A DNA stretch of 64,000 nucleotides from Zonotrichia leucophrys gambelii (GCF_028769735.1 NC_088173.1:63210421-63274420); one strand, 5' to 3'. Shown: positions 37,701 to 50,215, numbered from the stretch's first letter. Notes: generated by a model not told the origin, from the letters alone. Numbers and translations: made by a program.

Positions 37701-39839
37701 AAATGGTCTTGATCCCTGCTGCTTACATGTAGCTTACCTCAGTGAATTAATAGACATTGTTTTCCTTACTTTGGCCTTGATGGCCCTACACACCTCTAAT
37801 CAATACCAAGACATGTCAGGAACTGCAAGTAAGGCAGGCTAATAGGTAGAGTTTTTTGCAATGTCTTCTAAAAGTTATCAAAACATAACAATAAAAGATC
37901 TTCTTACATGTAGTCCTATACCTACCAGATAATTTCTGAGACAGAAGAAGCCTGCTTAGTGGCACAGTGTGTTAAGTGACACACAATAAAAAGTCTAAAA
38001 ACAGAATTTTTCATATCCCATTTTGTTCATAAGTGTATTACAAATGGCAGCACAAGTTGAGAGAAGAAAGAAAAATGTAAGGTATCCAAAGAGATAAAAC
38101 CTTGTTTAAAGAAGAGAAGCATATACAAAACTTGGATTGAATTCAAAATAACTTATGAATGAAAAGTCTGTCTCCTATCAAAAACCACATGTAACATTTC
38201 CCCATTTACTTTGGATCTTTTGCTGATTTGGATTTTTGATGTGATCTGACAGTATTTATGTTTGTTTAATATTGTTTTTTATTTGCAATATATAAGTAAA
38301 ACTTTAAAACATAATAGTAAGGCTTTAAAATCATCACAAAACATTATATGAATGCTCAATGAAATTTTTTTTTTTAAATATGATACATTATATTTACATT
38401 ATGTGATTCTATTAGACTTCAGCAAGATGCTGAAGTTCTGTGTGTTAGAACTACATAAAGAACCTTAATCCTGGAATAATGCCAGATTAAATTACTTTAT
38501 TATACATATGTAGTATTATTTTCTAATGTAATATATGATGCGTCTTAATTTTATTACATTGGTTTAGAGGTTAAATAATTTTAAAAATGTGAGAATTTTT
38601 AAGGCATGTCAAATATAAAAGCATTCTCTTTCTTCAAGGAGGAAAATTAAGAGTCAAGTTAGGACAAACAATAGACTCTCGTAAAATTTAGTAACCCCTT
38701 CAGATCAAAATTTGCCTTGTTATACAACATGGTTTTTCAAAAGTTGGCTTACATCTTACAGTAGCACAGTCATGTAATTCATAAAATTAGACATAAAAAA
38801 TTTAGTCAAAAACAAGTTAAACTTTAGGAAACTATGTGAAGAAGTATGGTCAATAAATACTTATAATTTTCAATCTCATTTTTATCTATTTCTGAGTGAC
38901 AAAATCATAAATGTTTAAATGAGTTATACCACTGGATAGGACACAGAAAAAAATGTTAGTTCATGTTCAAAGTTTAGAACCATGCAGATATTAAATTTTA
39001 GTAATGATACAATCCACCCCTAGGTATCTTCCTGAATAATGGAGTTTGCAGAAATCATAACAGAGAAATTAAAAAAATAACCTGAGAGATTTCCAACTCT
39101 CATTTCATCTAGATTTGGGGTAGACATACGTATGTACTCTATGAGTTAGATCTTGTTGCAGGAAAAATATGCTTACTTAATTTACTTTAAGCCATATCAG
39201 GAGTAAAGCAGTTTATTGACCTTTTATTGACATATAACTGACAGTCTGTGAACCATATATGATTCTTCAATATCTGCAATAGAAAAGATAAGTCACATAA
39301 TTCGTGTCTATGAATTATTAGTAAACACCTACAATCCTCTAAACAACCTTTTGTACCTAATTGCCTAGAAGTTCTAACCAGACACCGAGTTATATGAGCA
39401 GAGAGATATGGTCTCACAGCATGTCCACACTTTTAAAAAGAACAGACTTCCTGAAATTAAATAGAAAAAGTTTCAGTTTTCAGTGAGTAGGACATTTGGT
39501 TCTTGGAATATTTTACAAATATTTTCTACACTTTGAAGTTAGGTGCCAGCTAAGTAAGATTTTTCAAGGGCATAAATGTGTTCCTATGGTTCTTTCTCCC
39601 TTAATTATGACACAGACCTTGCTCTGAGTAGGGGTTGTGTCAATATCCTTTAAACATGAATCTGTGTGAACAGTGGTAACATGTATGTCAATTGTTAACG
39701 TGCTTTCTTCTTTCCCCAAGAATAATCTTCAGCTTAGAGTTCAAATTCAGCCACAGATAAATGTCAGTACTGGAATAGTCTGCAGAGTGATCTGTTTACC
39801 AAACCCAAGCATAAGAAACATTTTAGATGTCCCTTTTTA

Positions 39840-40142
39840 GCTGAAGCCTCTGCCTGGGGCTGGCAGGCAGATCTGTGTGTTGGAGGCTGTGGTGCGTTGG
39901 CCCCGGTCGCAGGCCGGTGCCTGCCGAAGCCGCTCCATCAATGCCCTCACCTGGGCAAGGGGAGAGAAAATGGAACAAAGAGCACGTGGGTTGAGCTACG
40001 GACAGGGCAAAATCACTCACCAATTGCTGTCATGGGCAAAAGAGACTAGTCTAGGGAAAATCAAATTTCTTACCTATAAAATCGGTATAGGGTAAAGAGA
40101 AACAAAATCATTAAACACCTTCCCTCCACACCTTTTCTGCCA
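39840..40142 (-). mobile_element. Endogenous-retrovirus LTR fragment
   Basis: A GC-rich block (39842-39960) runs into GGGAGAGAAAATGGAACAAA and ATCACTCACCAATTGCTGTC (40011-40030), then ATGGGCAAAAGAGACTAG and a polypurine-like stretch. From memory this order matches an LTR/ERV family widespread in birds, read on the minus strand. Both edges are uncertain. The right edge meets a CR1 piece almost directly at about 40143. The plus- and minus-strand frames of 72 and 66 codons over this block have no protein-family signal. Confidence 0.5.
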
Positions 40143-40262
40143 GTTCCCTCAGGTCTCTTGGGTGAAGCCCATCCAACCCCAGAGAGTTGTGAATGTCTAG
40201 GTGGAGTGGTACATCACTAATCATTTCCCCATGGCTTATGTAGGCTTCCTCCTTTCTTCCTT
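40143..40262 (-). mobile_element. CR1 LINE ORF2 fragment, minus strand
   Basis: CAGTTCCCTCAGGTCTCTTG (40141-40160), GAAGCCCATCCAACCCCAG, GAATGTCTAGGTGGAGTGGTAC and ATCATTTCCCCATGGCTTAT follow the order of the CR1 ORF2 segment just upstream of the reverse-transcriptase core. The fragment has no CR1 3' end, so it is a remainder of a longer copy. The ERV-like block adjoins it on the left, possibly because the retrovirus inserted into the CR1. Confidence 0.75.
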
Positions 40263-41824
40263 TGAGAGTATTTTCAAAAGCCTTTAAGCATCAGTTCATA
40301 GTCAGAGTCCCAGTGTTAAAAGAAGAATAAGAGTAATTTATGTTTGCCTATCTAATAAAAAAATGATCTGTTATTACCATTATTTTAGTCCTTAAACTAG
40401 CCAAATTTTATATTTTACTAAAAATGGTGCATAATTTTTCGTCATGTTTAAAGGGTCTTCTTGTGTGCATAATGATACCACAAACCTACCAGGAGAGATG
40501 TAAGTAAATTATTTTACTTGTATGACAGTATAATTGGACTATTATTTACTGAATGATCATGAAAAAAGAAAAATTTCCTTCTAAACAGGGATTTCTTTGG
40601 TTTTTTTCTTTGATAACAAAACTCTACAAAAGTTAAAAATTTTATCGGTATGAGTCTTAATCTCATGTCATTGCAAACAGATACTAAAATGAAACTGTTT
40701 TCTTTATTGACCCTATAACAATCAAAATTTGGCTGAAGTATAGATCTTCTGTGAAGAAATTACAGAATTCATGTATAAACTCTAAGTGGGTTTTTAAGCA
40801 ACATCATGCCCCTTCCTCACCTCATTTTATTTCACTTTCAGAGCTCATATACCACTACAAGTATTCCCGTTTTTCATATTACATTATGACTAAATCTGCT
40901 GTTTGCTATTGATTTTATTCACAGCTCCTGCATGCAACCCTACTTCAAAAAGAATACTCATTTTTAATGGGATCCAAAGAAAATCACAGATCTAAAGTTT
41001 GAATCTATTTCAAGTTACTTTTTCTCATCTTTTAATATTTAAAGGTCAAGTAAGAAATATAATTCAATACAGCATATATACTTTCCATTTCTGCAAAGTC
41101 TCAGAAAAAAAAAAGTAATTAAATTAAAGTGAGAAGAGTCAATAGGAGATATTGAAGAGCCTGAGGAGACCTAAGTTCAAAGAATAACAAGCAGGACAAA
41201 AGAAAAGAAATGGTCTTAATAAATAATTCCTAAGCATGAGGAATTAGAAGGAACTCAATCTTTTTTAGCTATACAAAGTACTACAACAAAACAACAGAAA
41301 AAAAACCCAGAATTGTATACTTAAAAACATGTTTATTTTAGTTTCTTTTCTGTGAGAGTTTACTAACTAAAGGTTAAATATACATTTAAACATATTTTTA
41401 AATATATATTATTGCTTATTTCTGTGAGCTGTTAAGGAAAGAAAATACTCTTTTAATTTCTTAAAACCTTAATTATATAAATGAAAGGTATGAAGTCAGA
41501 GCCTAGTCTGAACTTCACAAGAAGTGGAATTGGGTTAGTTATAGGTTTTTTTTCCCTAATTATGGTGAGCAATATATGCTGGGTAAGAGTAATGAACTTG
41601 TATCCTGTAGTAATTTTTCCTTATATCATTTTATAAATTGCCTGAAGCAGGTGCTCCCGCTGTTTATACAACTTAGGGGATGAAGCTATTTGGACACGGC
41701 ATAATACAAGGAGGGTAACGGTGACACTGCACAGACTGTTCTCATGGTCCCTCCCAACAAAGATTTATTTGCTGTTAATTTATTGAGGACATTTCTAATA
41801 GACTTCAGACTACAGTCTGAATGT
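40263..41824. other. Unique AT-rich non-coding DNA
   Basis: No gene or repeat is recognised. A short AT-rich patch (TTTTTAAATATATATTATTG) is present at about 41395-41414. Confidence 0.55.
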
Positions 41825-42035
41825 AGAGCACTCAAGATATGGTATCATCTGTGCTGAGCAGACAGGCAGGTCCCGTCTGCTGCCAACACTGCCTGACACA
41901 GCCCATCCAGCTGCTGGTTTATTTCCATGAGAGCGCTTTTCTGGCTCATGGTCAGTTTGCCCACCAGTATTTCAAGGTCCTTCCCTGCAAAGCTGTCTCT
42001 TTAGGTTGGTTGGCCTCCAGTGTGCACTGCTGGCA
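41825..42035 (-). mobile_element. CR1 LINE fragment, minus strand
   Basis: GAGCACTCAAGATATGG (41826-41842), CCCATCCAGCTGCTGG and TCTGGCTCATGGTCAGTTTGCC (about 41940-41961), followed by CACCAGTATTTCAAGGTCCTTCC, correspond in order to the CR1 3' half. The final part (GGCCTCCAGTGTGCACTGCTGG) is the usual next segment. The copy is heavily diverged, with neither end present. Confidence 0.75.
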
Positions 42036-42304
42036 TTAAGCAGAAGTTACCAGAAGCCTCAATTTCTCTCACTTCTCAATAATAAAGTTGCCTAAAGCAA
42101 CTATTGGATCATGAAAGTCTATGTTATCCCTGCATACCATTTCTACCTGCACAAATTAAAAAGATCCATTACAAACACTGGCTTACTTGGGGAATTTCTT
42201 TTCCTTTCACTTTGAAAAATTGGAACTGAAAATTTCTGACAAGGATGCTCTTTCCTTTCACTCCTAAATATGTGTACAAAGAATGAAAACAAAGGTGGTG
42301 GAAG

Positions 42305-42655
42305 GACAGGCAGGAGTGACTTACGAGAAGTGGCCCAGGATATGAGGTTTGTTCAGCTTAGGCAAGGGGAGACTTAGGGGTGAACTCATTGCTGTCTACA
42401 ATTTCCTCATGAGGTAGACCTAGAGGGAGGTGCTGATCACTTCTCTCCACTGTCCAGTGATAGGATGAGAGGGAATAGCTTAAAGATGTGTCAGAGGAAG
42501 TTTAATATAGAATTTAGAAAAAAGTTCTTCACTGAGAGGATGGTCAAGCACTGGAAATCTCCCCAGGGAAGTGGTCAAGGCCACAAGCTTGTCAGAATTC
42601 AGGAAGCATTTGGACAATGTTCTTAGATGCATGGTTTAACTTTAAGGTTGATTAA
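42305..42655 (+). mobile_element. CR1 LINE fragment, plus strand
   Basis: The sequence follows the ORF2 C-terminus and 3' region of CR1 in sense orientation. GGGGAGACTTAGGGGTGAAC (42366-42385), TGCTGTCTACAATTTCCTC, GATAGGATGAGAGGGAATAGC (42460-42480), AGAAAAAAGTTCTTCACTGAGAGG and CCAGGGAAGTGGTCAAGG are all expected in that order. It ends in the 'catggtttaa' segment at about 42632. It is a second, independent insertion in opposite orientation to the piece 270 bp to its left. Confidence 0.88.
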
Positions 42656-45600
42656 ACTCACAGAAAGGGTATGTGGTTTTGTGGAAGAAGGTAGAAAAAT
42701 TACTGAAAAAGGACACAGCAATAGGACTTTTGGAATAAATATTTGACCTGATACTACTGGGGGAAAAGTCTCCTGAATCCAAGATAATATGCAATTGTTG
42801 CCAGCTTGAGTAATTTTCCTGTGTTTTTCTGATCTTATATGCCAACAATGATATTTGCATACTTCAATTACACTTCCCTACAATAACAAAAGTTTCTAAA
42901 TAGATCAAATTAGCTATTATTTTTACTTGAACTTCAAACTTATTATTTCATTTTAACTTTGACCCCAGTTTGATTAGTCATTTTTTAACCAGTAATCTGT
43001 ATAGTAATAGGTTGTAAATTGCCTTAAAAATGTACCTTCTTAAGGGAATGTTTACTTGTTTTTAATTTTTAATTTTTAATTACATCTGTAAGTACTACTT
43101 ACTTTGTCCTATTGCAATATGGCTAATTAATTCTGATAAAGCAGATAATCTTGAAGTACTTAGACTGCTAAATAACACATAATTCATATAACAAATTGCT
43201 TTAAATTTCTTATGAACTACTTCAGACAGCTATTATCAGTGGTAAGCAATATTTATTTCTTTCCATCATATTTTCAAGCTACTGAAACTTCACTATATTT
43301 GACATATGAATTCAAAACTTATTGCTTGTCCAAGTAATCTACATAGCTCATTTACTAAAATGAGTTGCAACTACTTATGATAGAGGCCATCTTCCTGAAA
43401 TTATGACAATTTCTTTTTAAAAGACATTAATATTCTTATATTTTAGTAAAATGTGTCTATCAACATCAGTGAAAGAAGGTCACAATATCATCTATTCCTA
43501 TATCCCAATGGCCCAGAGACAGAGAAAACCTTCAGTGCCACAGAAAATTTACTGAGGAGTAATTTTTATGTTTTCATTCTTTTCAGTCTTTTGCACAAGT
43601 AAACTGTTCAAATAGTGTACAAGGCATTTGTAAATTTAAGTCAAGGTTCCAACTGTCCTAACATGTGGCTACTGCTTTTTAAATTATTTTCCCCTCTTTG
43701 TATGTTTATTTTATTTCCTCATGGAAAAATTATGAAATTACATTTCTAAATTCACAATGAGATTCTAAAACTGTGTTTGCATTTGAAAGATAAATATGCT
43801 CCAGTTTGTAGCATTTACTTTACAGCAGTGTTCTGAGCACTACACTAGCTTGCACAGTGTGTGACTAATAAGGAAATTCATTTTGAGGCAGCAGTTTCCT
43901 CAGTGTGTCTCTTTTCATAGACCGATGAACTCACATTACACGCAGTAGCAAACTGCAGCTAAAATCCCAAATGGAATCCAAAACCAGACAAAAGAAAAAT
44001 TTCCTGCACGTACTTTTAAGTTACAACAAAAGGATGAAAATCTGCTGTTTGTGACACAAATATAAAATTATTAATTCCCTTAGTTTCATAATGTAAATGA
44101 TCATAATTTTTAGGAAAATATTAATTTATATGGGATTTATTCTAAAATATTTCTGTTGTGAAGCTTTGATTTCCTCCACTCCCAAGTAAACACTACTGAA
44201 CTTTGTTCAGGAACACCTAAGGGAAGTCTTTGGCTTCTAATGAGAACTGTAAAGAAACAACATGGATTCTTTGTTGCCAAGCGGAAAAAGCAAACTCTTG
44301 AACGGTACCATTTCTTAATAACAAATAAAGCAGAGAGTTCTTTTAGCAACTTTTGGACTGGGACTATTCCCTTATATGAAAGTTCTCCAAGTACTGGTCT
44401 ACAGAATTATATTCTTGTAATTTGTCAGTAATCAAAACCCCCTTAATTCTTTCTGTGAAGAGCAAAAGGAATTCAGTAAAAGCATTTCTTAAATGTCAGA
44501 ATGATCTCTCATATACTGAATACTTCAGCACAGATGATTGGCAGTAAAGGCTAGGTTAAAAAATAATATTTATTATATTTTATATTACTTCATGTACAAT
44601 ATGAAATTTAATATTTAAAAAATTATAAGGAAATTAGAAATGCTAAAATCAATGCCTTTTTAGAAAGAGAATTTTGGTTATTCTCTGAACAAATATAGAG
44701 TTTCTTGGAAGGTGCAGAAGTCTTTTATCTAAATGCCTGAAGATCTCAGTGGATCTTTTCCTTTCCTTCAAAAGGAGATGTTAATTTAGAGAACTGAGAA
44801 GGAGGCATAAACTTCTCTGTACCACTTCATTTTGATGTTGCATCCTCTTTCCTTCTTGAATGTGCTCCTATCCTTCACAGGACGGCTGCTGTCCCCCGAG
44901 ACCTGCCATTGATCACTTCTGAAATTAGTACATTATCAACATGCTATTTCTGCACTTTTGAGATCTTCATGGTTGGCATTTTCTTTACCTTGAAAAACCT
45001 ATTAAATGTGAACTACTGTTGAACATGTGACCTATTGTGTTCAGCACTGAGGGAATTAAATGATAAACAATGCTTGCAAATGAGTATTTCTTCTGCTATC
45101 ACTCTGCATTCCAAAGTATATATTTCACATTTCATTTTTTCTATATAATTAATATAGTACTGCCAAAGAAATGTCCCTGTTGGCCAGCCATACAGATGGC
45201 CTCAGTGTACAGGAGATCTTAAATAATTTTACTGCTAAAAAAAAATCCCAGAAAGCCACTATTAAGGAGAAAGAACCAAGTTAGGCATTAGCAAAGCTGT
45301 TATTTTACAAATAATATTTTAAGTAAGCATGAAAAAGGAATGAATATAAAATTATAGTGTGTAGAAGGAAAAAGAGACTTTAAGTAGTCTTTTTTATATA
45401 TGCAGTATAAGAATTATTCTCCATAATTATGCAGTAGACTTAGTTTATTTGAGTATACAATAAGTTCAGATTCAATGAGCTGAAACATCCTAGTGCAAGT
45501 AATGCAGTTTCCCTACTACAGGACAATAGTGACCTTTTTTCAGTTCTGACAGAGCAGTGGAAGACTTCTAACTGTACTGGTATTTGTCAATTTTCCCATA
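42656..45600. other. Unique AT-rich non-coding DNA
   Basis: About 3 kb without a recognised gene or repeat. A short TTTTTAATTTTTAATTTTTAAT repeat occurs at 43059-43080. Frames of up to 72 codons have no motif. Confidence 0.55.
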
Positions 45601-45608
45601 ATCCATAA

Positions 45609-45866
45609 TTGAAAAGTGTCAGACAAGCTGCATTGAAGAGCAGATTCAACTGCATTGTAGTTACAGACCTATGCAAAGAGCTGGATGAGAACTACAGGAT
45701 TCCTAAAGAAAGGGAGATGGAAAAGGTGAGTGACCATGTCATTCCAAGGAAAAGAAAAAAGATGAAGTGGGGTGTCATAGAAATTCCTGAACTGGAAGGG
45801 ATGAACAAGGAGGATCAAAGTCCAGCTCCTGGAATGATATATCCACAGGCAGGCAAAGACCAGTAG
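45609..45866 (+). other. Charged 85-codon open frame, coding status doubtful
   Basis: An ATG-started frame of 85 codons is rich in lysine and glutamate (KELDENYRIPKEREMEK, RKRKKMKW). An AG|GTGAGT splice-donor consensus lies at 45724-45731, and a possible acceptor AG lies at 45621-45622. The last third (from about 45770) resembles a CR1 3' tail on the opposite strand, which argues against a real protein. I recognise no domain. The most likely readings are a chance ORF or a non-coding exon. Confidence 0.15.
45770..45840 (-). mobile_element. Possible CR1 3' tail, minus strand
   Basis: CATAGAAATTCCTGAACTGG followed by AAGGGATGAACAAGGAGGATC and AAGTCCAGCTCCTGG resembles the 3'-terminal region of a CR1 subfamily (the 'tggaagggacccacaaggatcat-gagtccagctcctgg' type). 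About 70 bp is short, so the assignment is tentative. Confidence 0.45.
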
Positions 45867-48664
45867 AGGATTTATGATATAAATGTATGTCATGTTGTAA
45901 ACCTATTTTTTTCTGAAATAAATGTAAACATTTGTTTTGACTTTGGCTGCTAATACCATCAAGCAGCTCACAAAGAAATATCTCCAAACTGTTACAGATC
46001 ACTGTTGACTTAAGTGTGCCACTGTGTCAGCAGAAGTTTCTGCTAACATGCATCACAATGTCAAGACTGGGACTGTAATTTAGAGACTTGCACTTCTGGG
46101 AAGGCCTCAAGAGGACACAAACTGAAATAATGAAGACACAAACCAAAATAATGAACACTAGAAGAAAGTGATGACTGTATTCTCTCTCAGCAGATATGGG
46201 TTTATAATCAAGCTCATGTTAGACTCAGAGAGAAATCATCATTCAGTCTGTCTCAGACTCTTCAAATAATAGTGCTGCCAAACTATTTCTGCATCAATTA
46301 ACTTCTTTCATTAAGTTAAAACACCAAAGGGGACAACTTAGCTGATATAAAATTTAAGAACTAGAGTGGCCTTTTTCCAGTGATTTATCTGGTACAATTA
46401 GAGCAAGCTGTTTGTGCTACAGCAAGCTCAAGCAAACAGACATTACAAAAATTACAGCTCTGAAGTTTTCTTCCACTGCCCTAGCAGGTTTGCTGTTCCA
46501 AGAAATTGTAAGTAAAAGAAACCTAAGCTATTTATTAAGGGAGTCAGAGAAAAAAGAATGTGCAAGTACATGATACAGTAGAAAATAGGAAGAGCAAGAG
46601 CAAAATATTACTTAATTGGGAATTTAAAATGACATTCAAAACAGGACTGATAAAAGATATTACTGTAGATAAAATGAGATGGAAATTATAATGATGTCAG
46701 AGGTAGCACACTAAGAAGAGCACCTCATATTTCAGTGGCTCAGGACATTTAAGAAGTCAGTCGATAACAACTGTTTTGTAAAACAGAGGAAGAAAAATGT
46801 GTCTGAAATTCTATGCTGATTTTACTTTCTCATTTGTAGGATAATATTTTTAATATGACATCAGAAAATTCTTTGATTTGAGTTGGATAAGTTAAATAAA
46901 ATGACATGAACTTTGTCAATTGCATGCCTATATGTTAAAATGCTAAATAATTAAATCATTATTATAAAAATCCTAAATATCCGTGAGATACCTGATTTGT
47001 TTTTCCTGTTAATATTTGGCATTAAGGTGTCCAAGGCATCTGGCTAAAGTAATGGCAAGATAATTAGAGCAATTCAGTGCTGTGACATTCTGAGCATCTG
47101 CCTTCTACTTCTATCACCTATCTCTTCTCACTCCTCTTGAAACTCATTTCATTTTCAAAAGAATAAATACATAATTCTTTAAAAATATGAGAAAGAACAT
47201 GATCAAGCTTTTGTGTACCCTAATGATTAGTGTTGCAAGATCATAGACATTTGTTTTTCCACCATAATTCTAATTAATATTCACTGGGAAGACTTTATTA
47301 CCAAAGAAAGATCAGGTTTATCATATTGGTACAGAGACATAAATAAGTGCTCTAAACATGGAGAGAAAAGGTTTAGAAGTCAAATGTTCCTGTTCCTTTT
47401 TGTTTTTCCTTTCCATTGTCTTTACCTATGTTTCCAACTGTTGCCCTTCAATAAAGACAAGTCTGAAGTTACAATTGCATTTTGGGTTGGATTTGATTGC
47501 TCAAATGTAAGTACTAGATACTAGTTTTACTTTGGCAGTAATTGCTGCCAGCTTATTTTACCTGATAAAGTTGCTTGTGTTCTATCTGTCAGCTTTAAGT
47601 GGATGTCTGAACGACCCTTGCATTCATCAAATGATATTAGGTAGATTTATTTAGGCAGCTGAACAGTTCATTGATGAGAAAAAGAAGATTATGAACTGGA
47701 TAGCATAGCCAAAGCAAGATAGGGCATATTCTTGGGCACTAAATACTTCTACAGCAAAACAGATCTCAAAATATGTTGTTTCTACTGGTTCTTAAGCTGA
47801 TTCTTTAGGCACATTAAAATGCCTTAGGGTGCATATGGATTCAGTACAGTATTACTACACATTAGTTTGGTATTCTGTATTCAGAAATTGAATTAAAAAC
47901 AAACAAACCAATTGCACAAGGTAGGAAGGACCAGAAATATCAGAAATATTCACTGAGTCCAGCAAAAGCAGTGGACCAGAGAAGCCTTGATACAACACAT
48001 AATTATAGACAGTGACTTTCATCTGTTTCTTGCCAATAACACAGTGTAAGGATGAGCCATTTGGTTAACCCAGGATCTGATTTATCTTTAGTCAGTTTAA
48101 CTTGACAAAGGGTTTCACTCAAATGACCAGGAACTTGTTTTACAGTTTGCTTCACTTCATTTATTTATTATGTTGCTTTATTACTAAGCAATTTTTATGT
48201 ATGAACACAAAGTCCACCGCTTGGATTAAGGAACTTCTCTGAGTTTTTAAAATACCTTATATTAGTTTCAGTATCATTATAAAGCAACTTATTAAGGAAT
48301 GGAAATTTGTATCAGAAAGCATAATTTCCAAAAGAAATAATAGAAAATAGTAACGTCTTCTGTAGATATTATGAATAATATTAATTTTATTCCTTATTTT
48401 TTCACAGTGAAGATACTCATATTGCTGCAGTTACGAAATGGAAAAATATTATTTCATATAATGTTCTTCCCACTTATAAGATTGCTTCTGTTACAAAAAT
48501 TCATTACTGGGGGCCATTATTTTTTATTGCAAAAGTTATCTTAATTTACATAATATCCATGTTACAGGTTAAGAGAAACACACAGTACCCAAAAATATAT
48601 CTAGTTTGCTTTAAAGTGATTTCATTATTTCCAAAACAGGGCATGAATTTAAAACTAGTCTAGA
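45841..48664. other. Unique AT-rich non-coding DNA
   Basis: No gene or transposon is recognised. A 21-bp tandem duplication sits at 46114-46155. Confidence 0.55.
46114..46155. repeat. 21-bp tandem duplication (two copies)
   Basis: GACACAAACTGAAATAATG... at 46114-46134 is repeated at 46135-46155 with two base differences. It is a simple tandem duplication with no associated feature. Confidence 0.9.
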
Positions 48665-48813
48665 TAGATGGTAGCTGGTGAGTGATCTCTCCCAGCCTTT
48701 ATCTGGACCTGTGGGCCTTTCATTGTACTTTCTCTCCTCTGATCAGCTGAAGAGGGAAGCAGCAGAATGGTTTTGATGGATGCCTGGCATCCAGCCAGGA
48801 TCAACCCACCACA
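48665..48813 (+). mobile_element. 3' portion of an ERV LTR, plus strand
   Basis: TTTATCTGGACCTGTGGGCC (48699-48718), followed by CTCTCCTCTGATCAGC and GATGCCTGGCATCCAGCCAGG, ending in ATCAACCCACCACA, resembles the last 150 bp of a bird ERV LTR family that ends in a CCA...ACA terminus. The upstream LTR part is missing or diverged. Recognition is from memory and the divergence is large, so the class is uncertain. Confidence 0.5.
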
Positions 48814-48875
48814 CAAATCCTTGCCCAAATATTGGGAATGTGTTAGAGGAAAACATTGCAGTCAGTAAAAGAACC

Positions 48876-48936
48876 TGCTAGCTGAAGTGACAATTTTTAC
48901 AGTTTTACTTGCTAGCTGAAGTAACCATTTTTACAG
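48876..48936. repeat. 34-bp tandem duplication (two copies)
   Basis: TGCTAGCTGAAGTGACAATT... (27 bases from 48876) recurs at 48910-48936 with three differences, separated by seven bases. It is a local duplication, visible directly. Confidence 0.9.
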
Positions 48937-49884
48937 ATGTAACCATTGTCATTTAAGGATTGCAGTAAAATTAACCCTCTTAACTAAAACAAAGCCACCA
49001 GAAAGGCAGACTGATTCATTATGGATGCTAAAGATCTGGAGTTAAAAGAAAAAAAAAAGAAAAATAGTTGGGTATTGTGTACTCCATGATTCTAGAGGCC
49101 GTACTCTGACAGACGGTAACAGTGGCTGCTGCTCTTTGCTGGTGATCTCACCTTATGTTATGTTTGGAGTTATTCTGATAAACAATGAAAAAACCCACAA
49201 AATATATATTTGCCTGTAATACCTAGCAAATGTGAATTTTGGAGAGCAAGTTGTACACTTTTTATTTTCAACTACATAACCAAATTAACTATTTGACTGT
49301 TAGTTGGCCTTTTTTTTCAGAACAGTATTTAAAAGGAACACATGGAAATAATGTTTTACAATAAAAATCCTTCTTTAAGGAAAAATAGTAATTTAAGTTA
49401 TTGTTAAGCCAAAAAATAATATACTTTTGGCAAAAAGCATTGCATTCTTTCTAGTCTATCTTTGCTATGTTAATTTTTAAGATGCTAATTTAATTTACAT
49501 TAGATTTTTAAGTTATCCAAAGCCACCAAAGTCCTAGTTCTAGACTCATGATAGCACACTGATTAGAGACATGTAACAGCAAGGCTACTTAGTGGAGTTA
49601 GACAGTGAAAAAAATATTGGAACAGAGTTTTTATTAAAATGTTGCCTTCAGTAAGTCAGGTTGAAATCAGCTGACCTATAATGTGACATAAGCTTTCAGT
49701 TAAGGTACTCTCCTGAGTTACAGAAAGTAAAAGTTTCTGTGGTTTTAGTTATTAGCTATAAATTAGTTGCATGAGTCATCTGTTCAACATTAGTGTTTCT
49801 TATGGGTGAATGATATCTATAGGAGGAATTTTCACCCCATTTTTCCAGTCCTTTCTTTCCTTAAGGCTTAATAAGGTAGGTGTC
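48937..49884. other. Unique AT-rich non-coding DNA
   Basis: I see no gene, RNA gene or recognisable repeat here. Confidence 0.5.
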
Positions 49885-50215
49885 CTCTGAGATTGCTCAT
49901 TGGATCTGACAGTGGGTAGAAATAAATGTAGCTAGAGCTTCAGTTGTGTGTTCAGCCATCCACTGTGAGGAGGGACGGTGCCACACACAAACGGCTCCAG
50001 CTGGCTCCTCAGGACACACCACAGGGCACAGCTGAGCCCCGCAGACAAGCTGGTGGCATCGCAGTGAAAATATGTTCAAGAAACACAGAAAATGCTAGAA
50101 GCAGATGGAACAGAAACTGAGAAGCAGCTGAGGGAACATTGAGGGTGTCACGGCCATCAGGCATTATCATTGAAACTTTTAATTGATTTTGCCCCACAGT
50201 AAAATGTAGCTAAAT
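49885..50215. mobile_element. Possible ERV-derived fragment
   Basis: A compositionally distinct, GC-richer block. It includes CACTGTGAGGAGGGACGGTG (49961-49980), GCTCCAGCTGGCTCCTCAGG, and AAAATATGTTCAAGAAACACAGAAAATGC at 50066-50094. The last phrase seems familiar from songbird ERV sequences, but I cannot name the family. Minus-strand frames of 60 and 62 codons show no domain. The orientation and borders are unresolved. Confidence 0.35.

Larger units (their letters stand above)
26931..39835. other. Long stretch of unique AT-rich non-coding DNA
   Basis: About 13 kb with no recognisable gene or autonomous transposon. It contains the nested palindrome at 27658-27713, A/C-rich tracts (27816-27885, 31741-31786), and homopolymer runs (poly-A at 28861-28876 and 32611-32628). 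Open frames are 108 codons or fewer, without motifs. A stretch this long without CR1 or LTR pieces may be old unique sequence, perhaps with conserved non-coding elements, but conservation cannot be judged from one genome. Confidence 0.55.
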
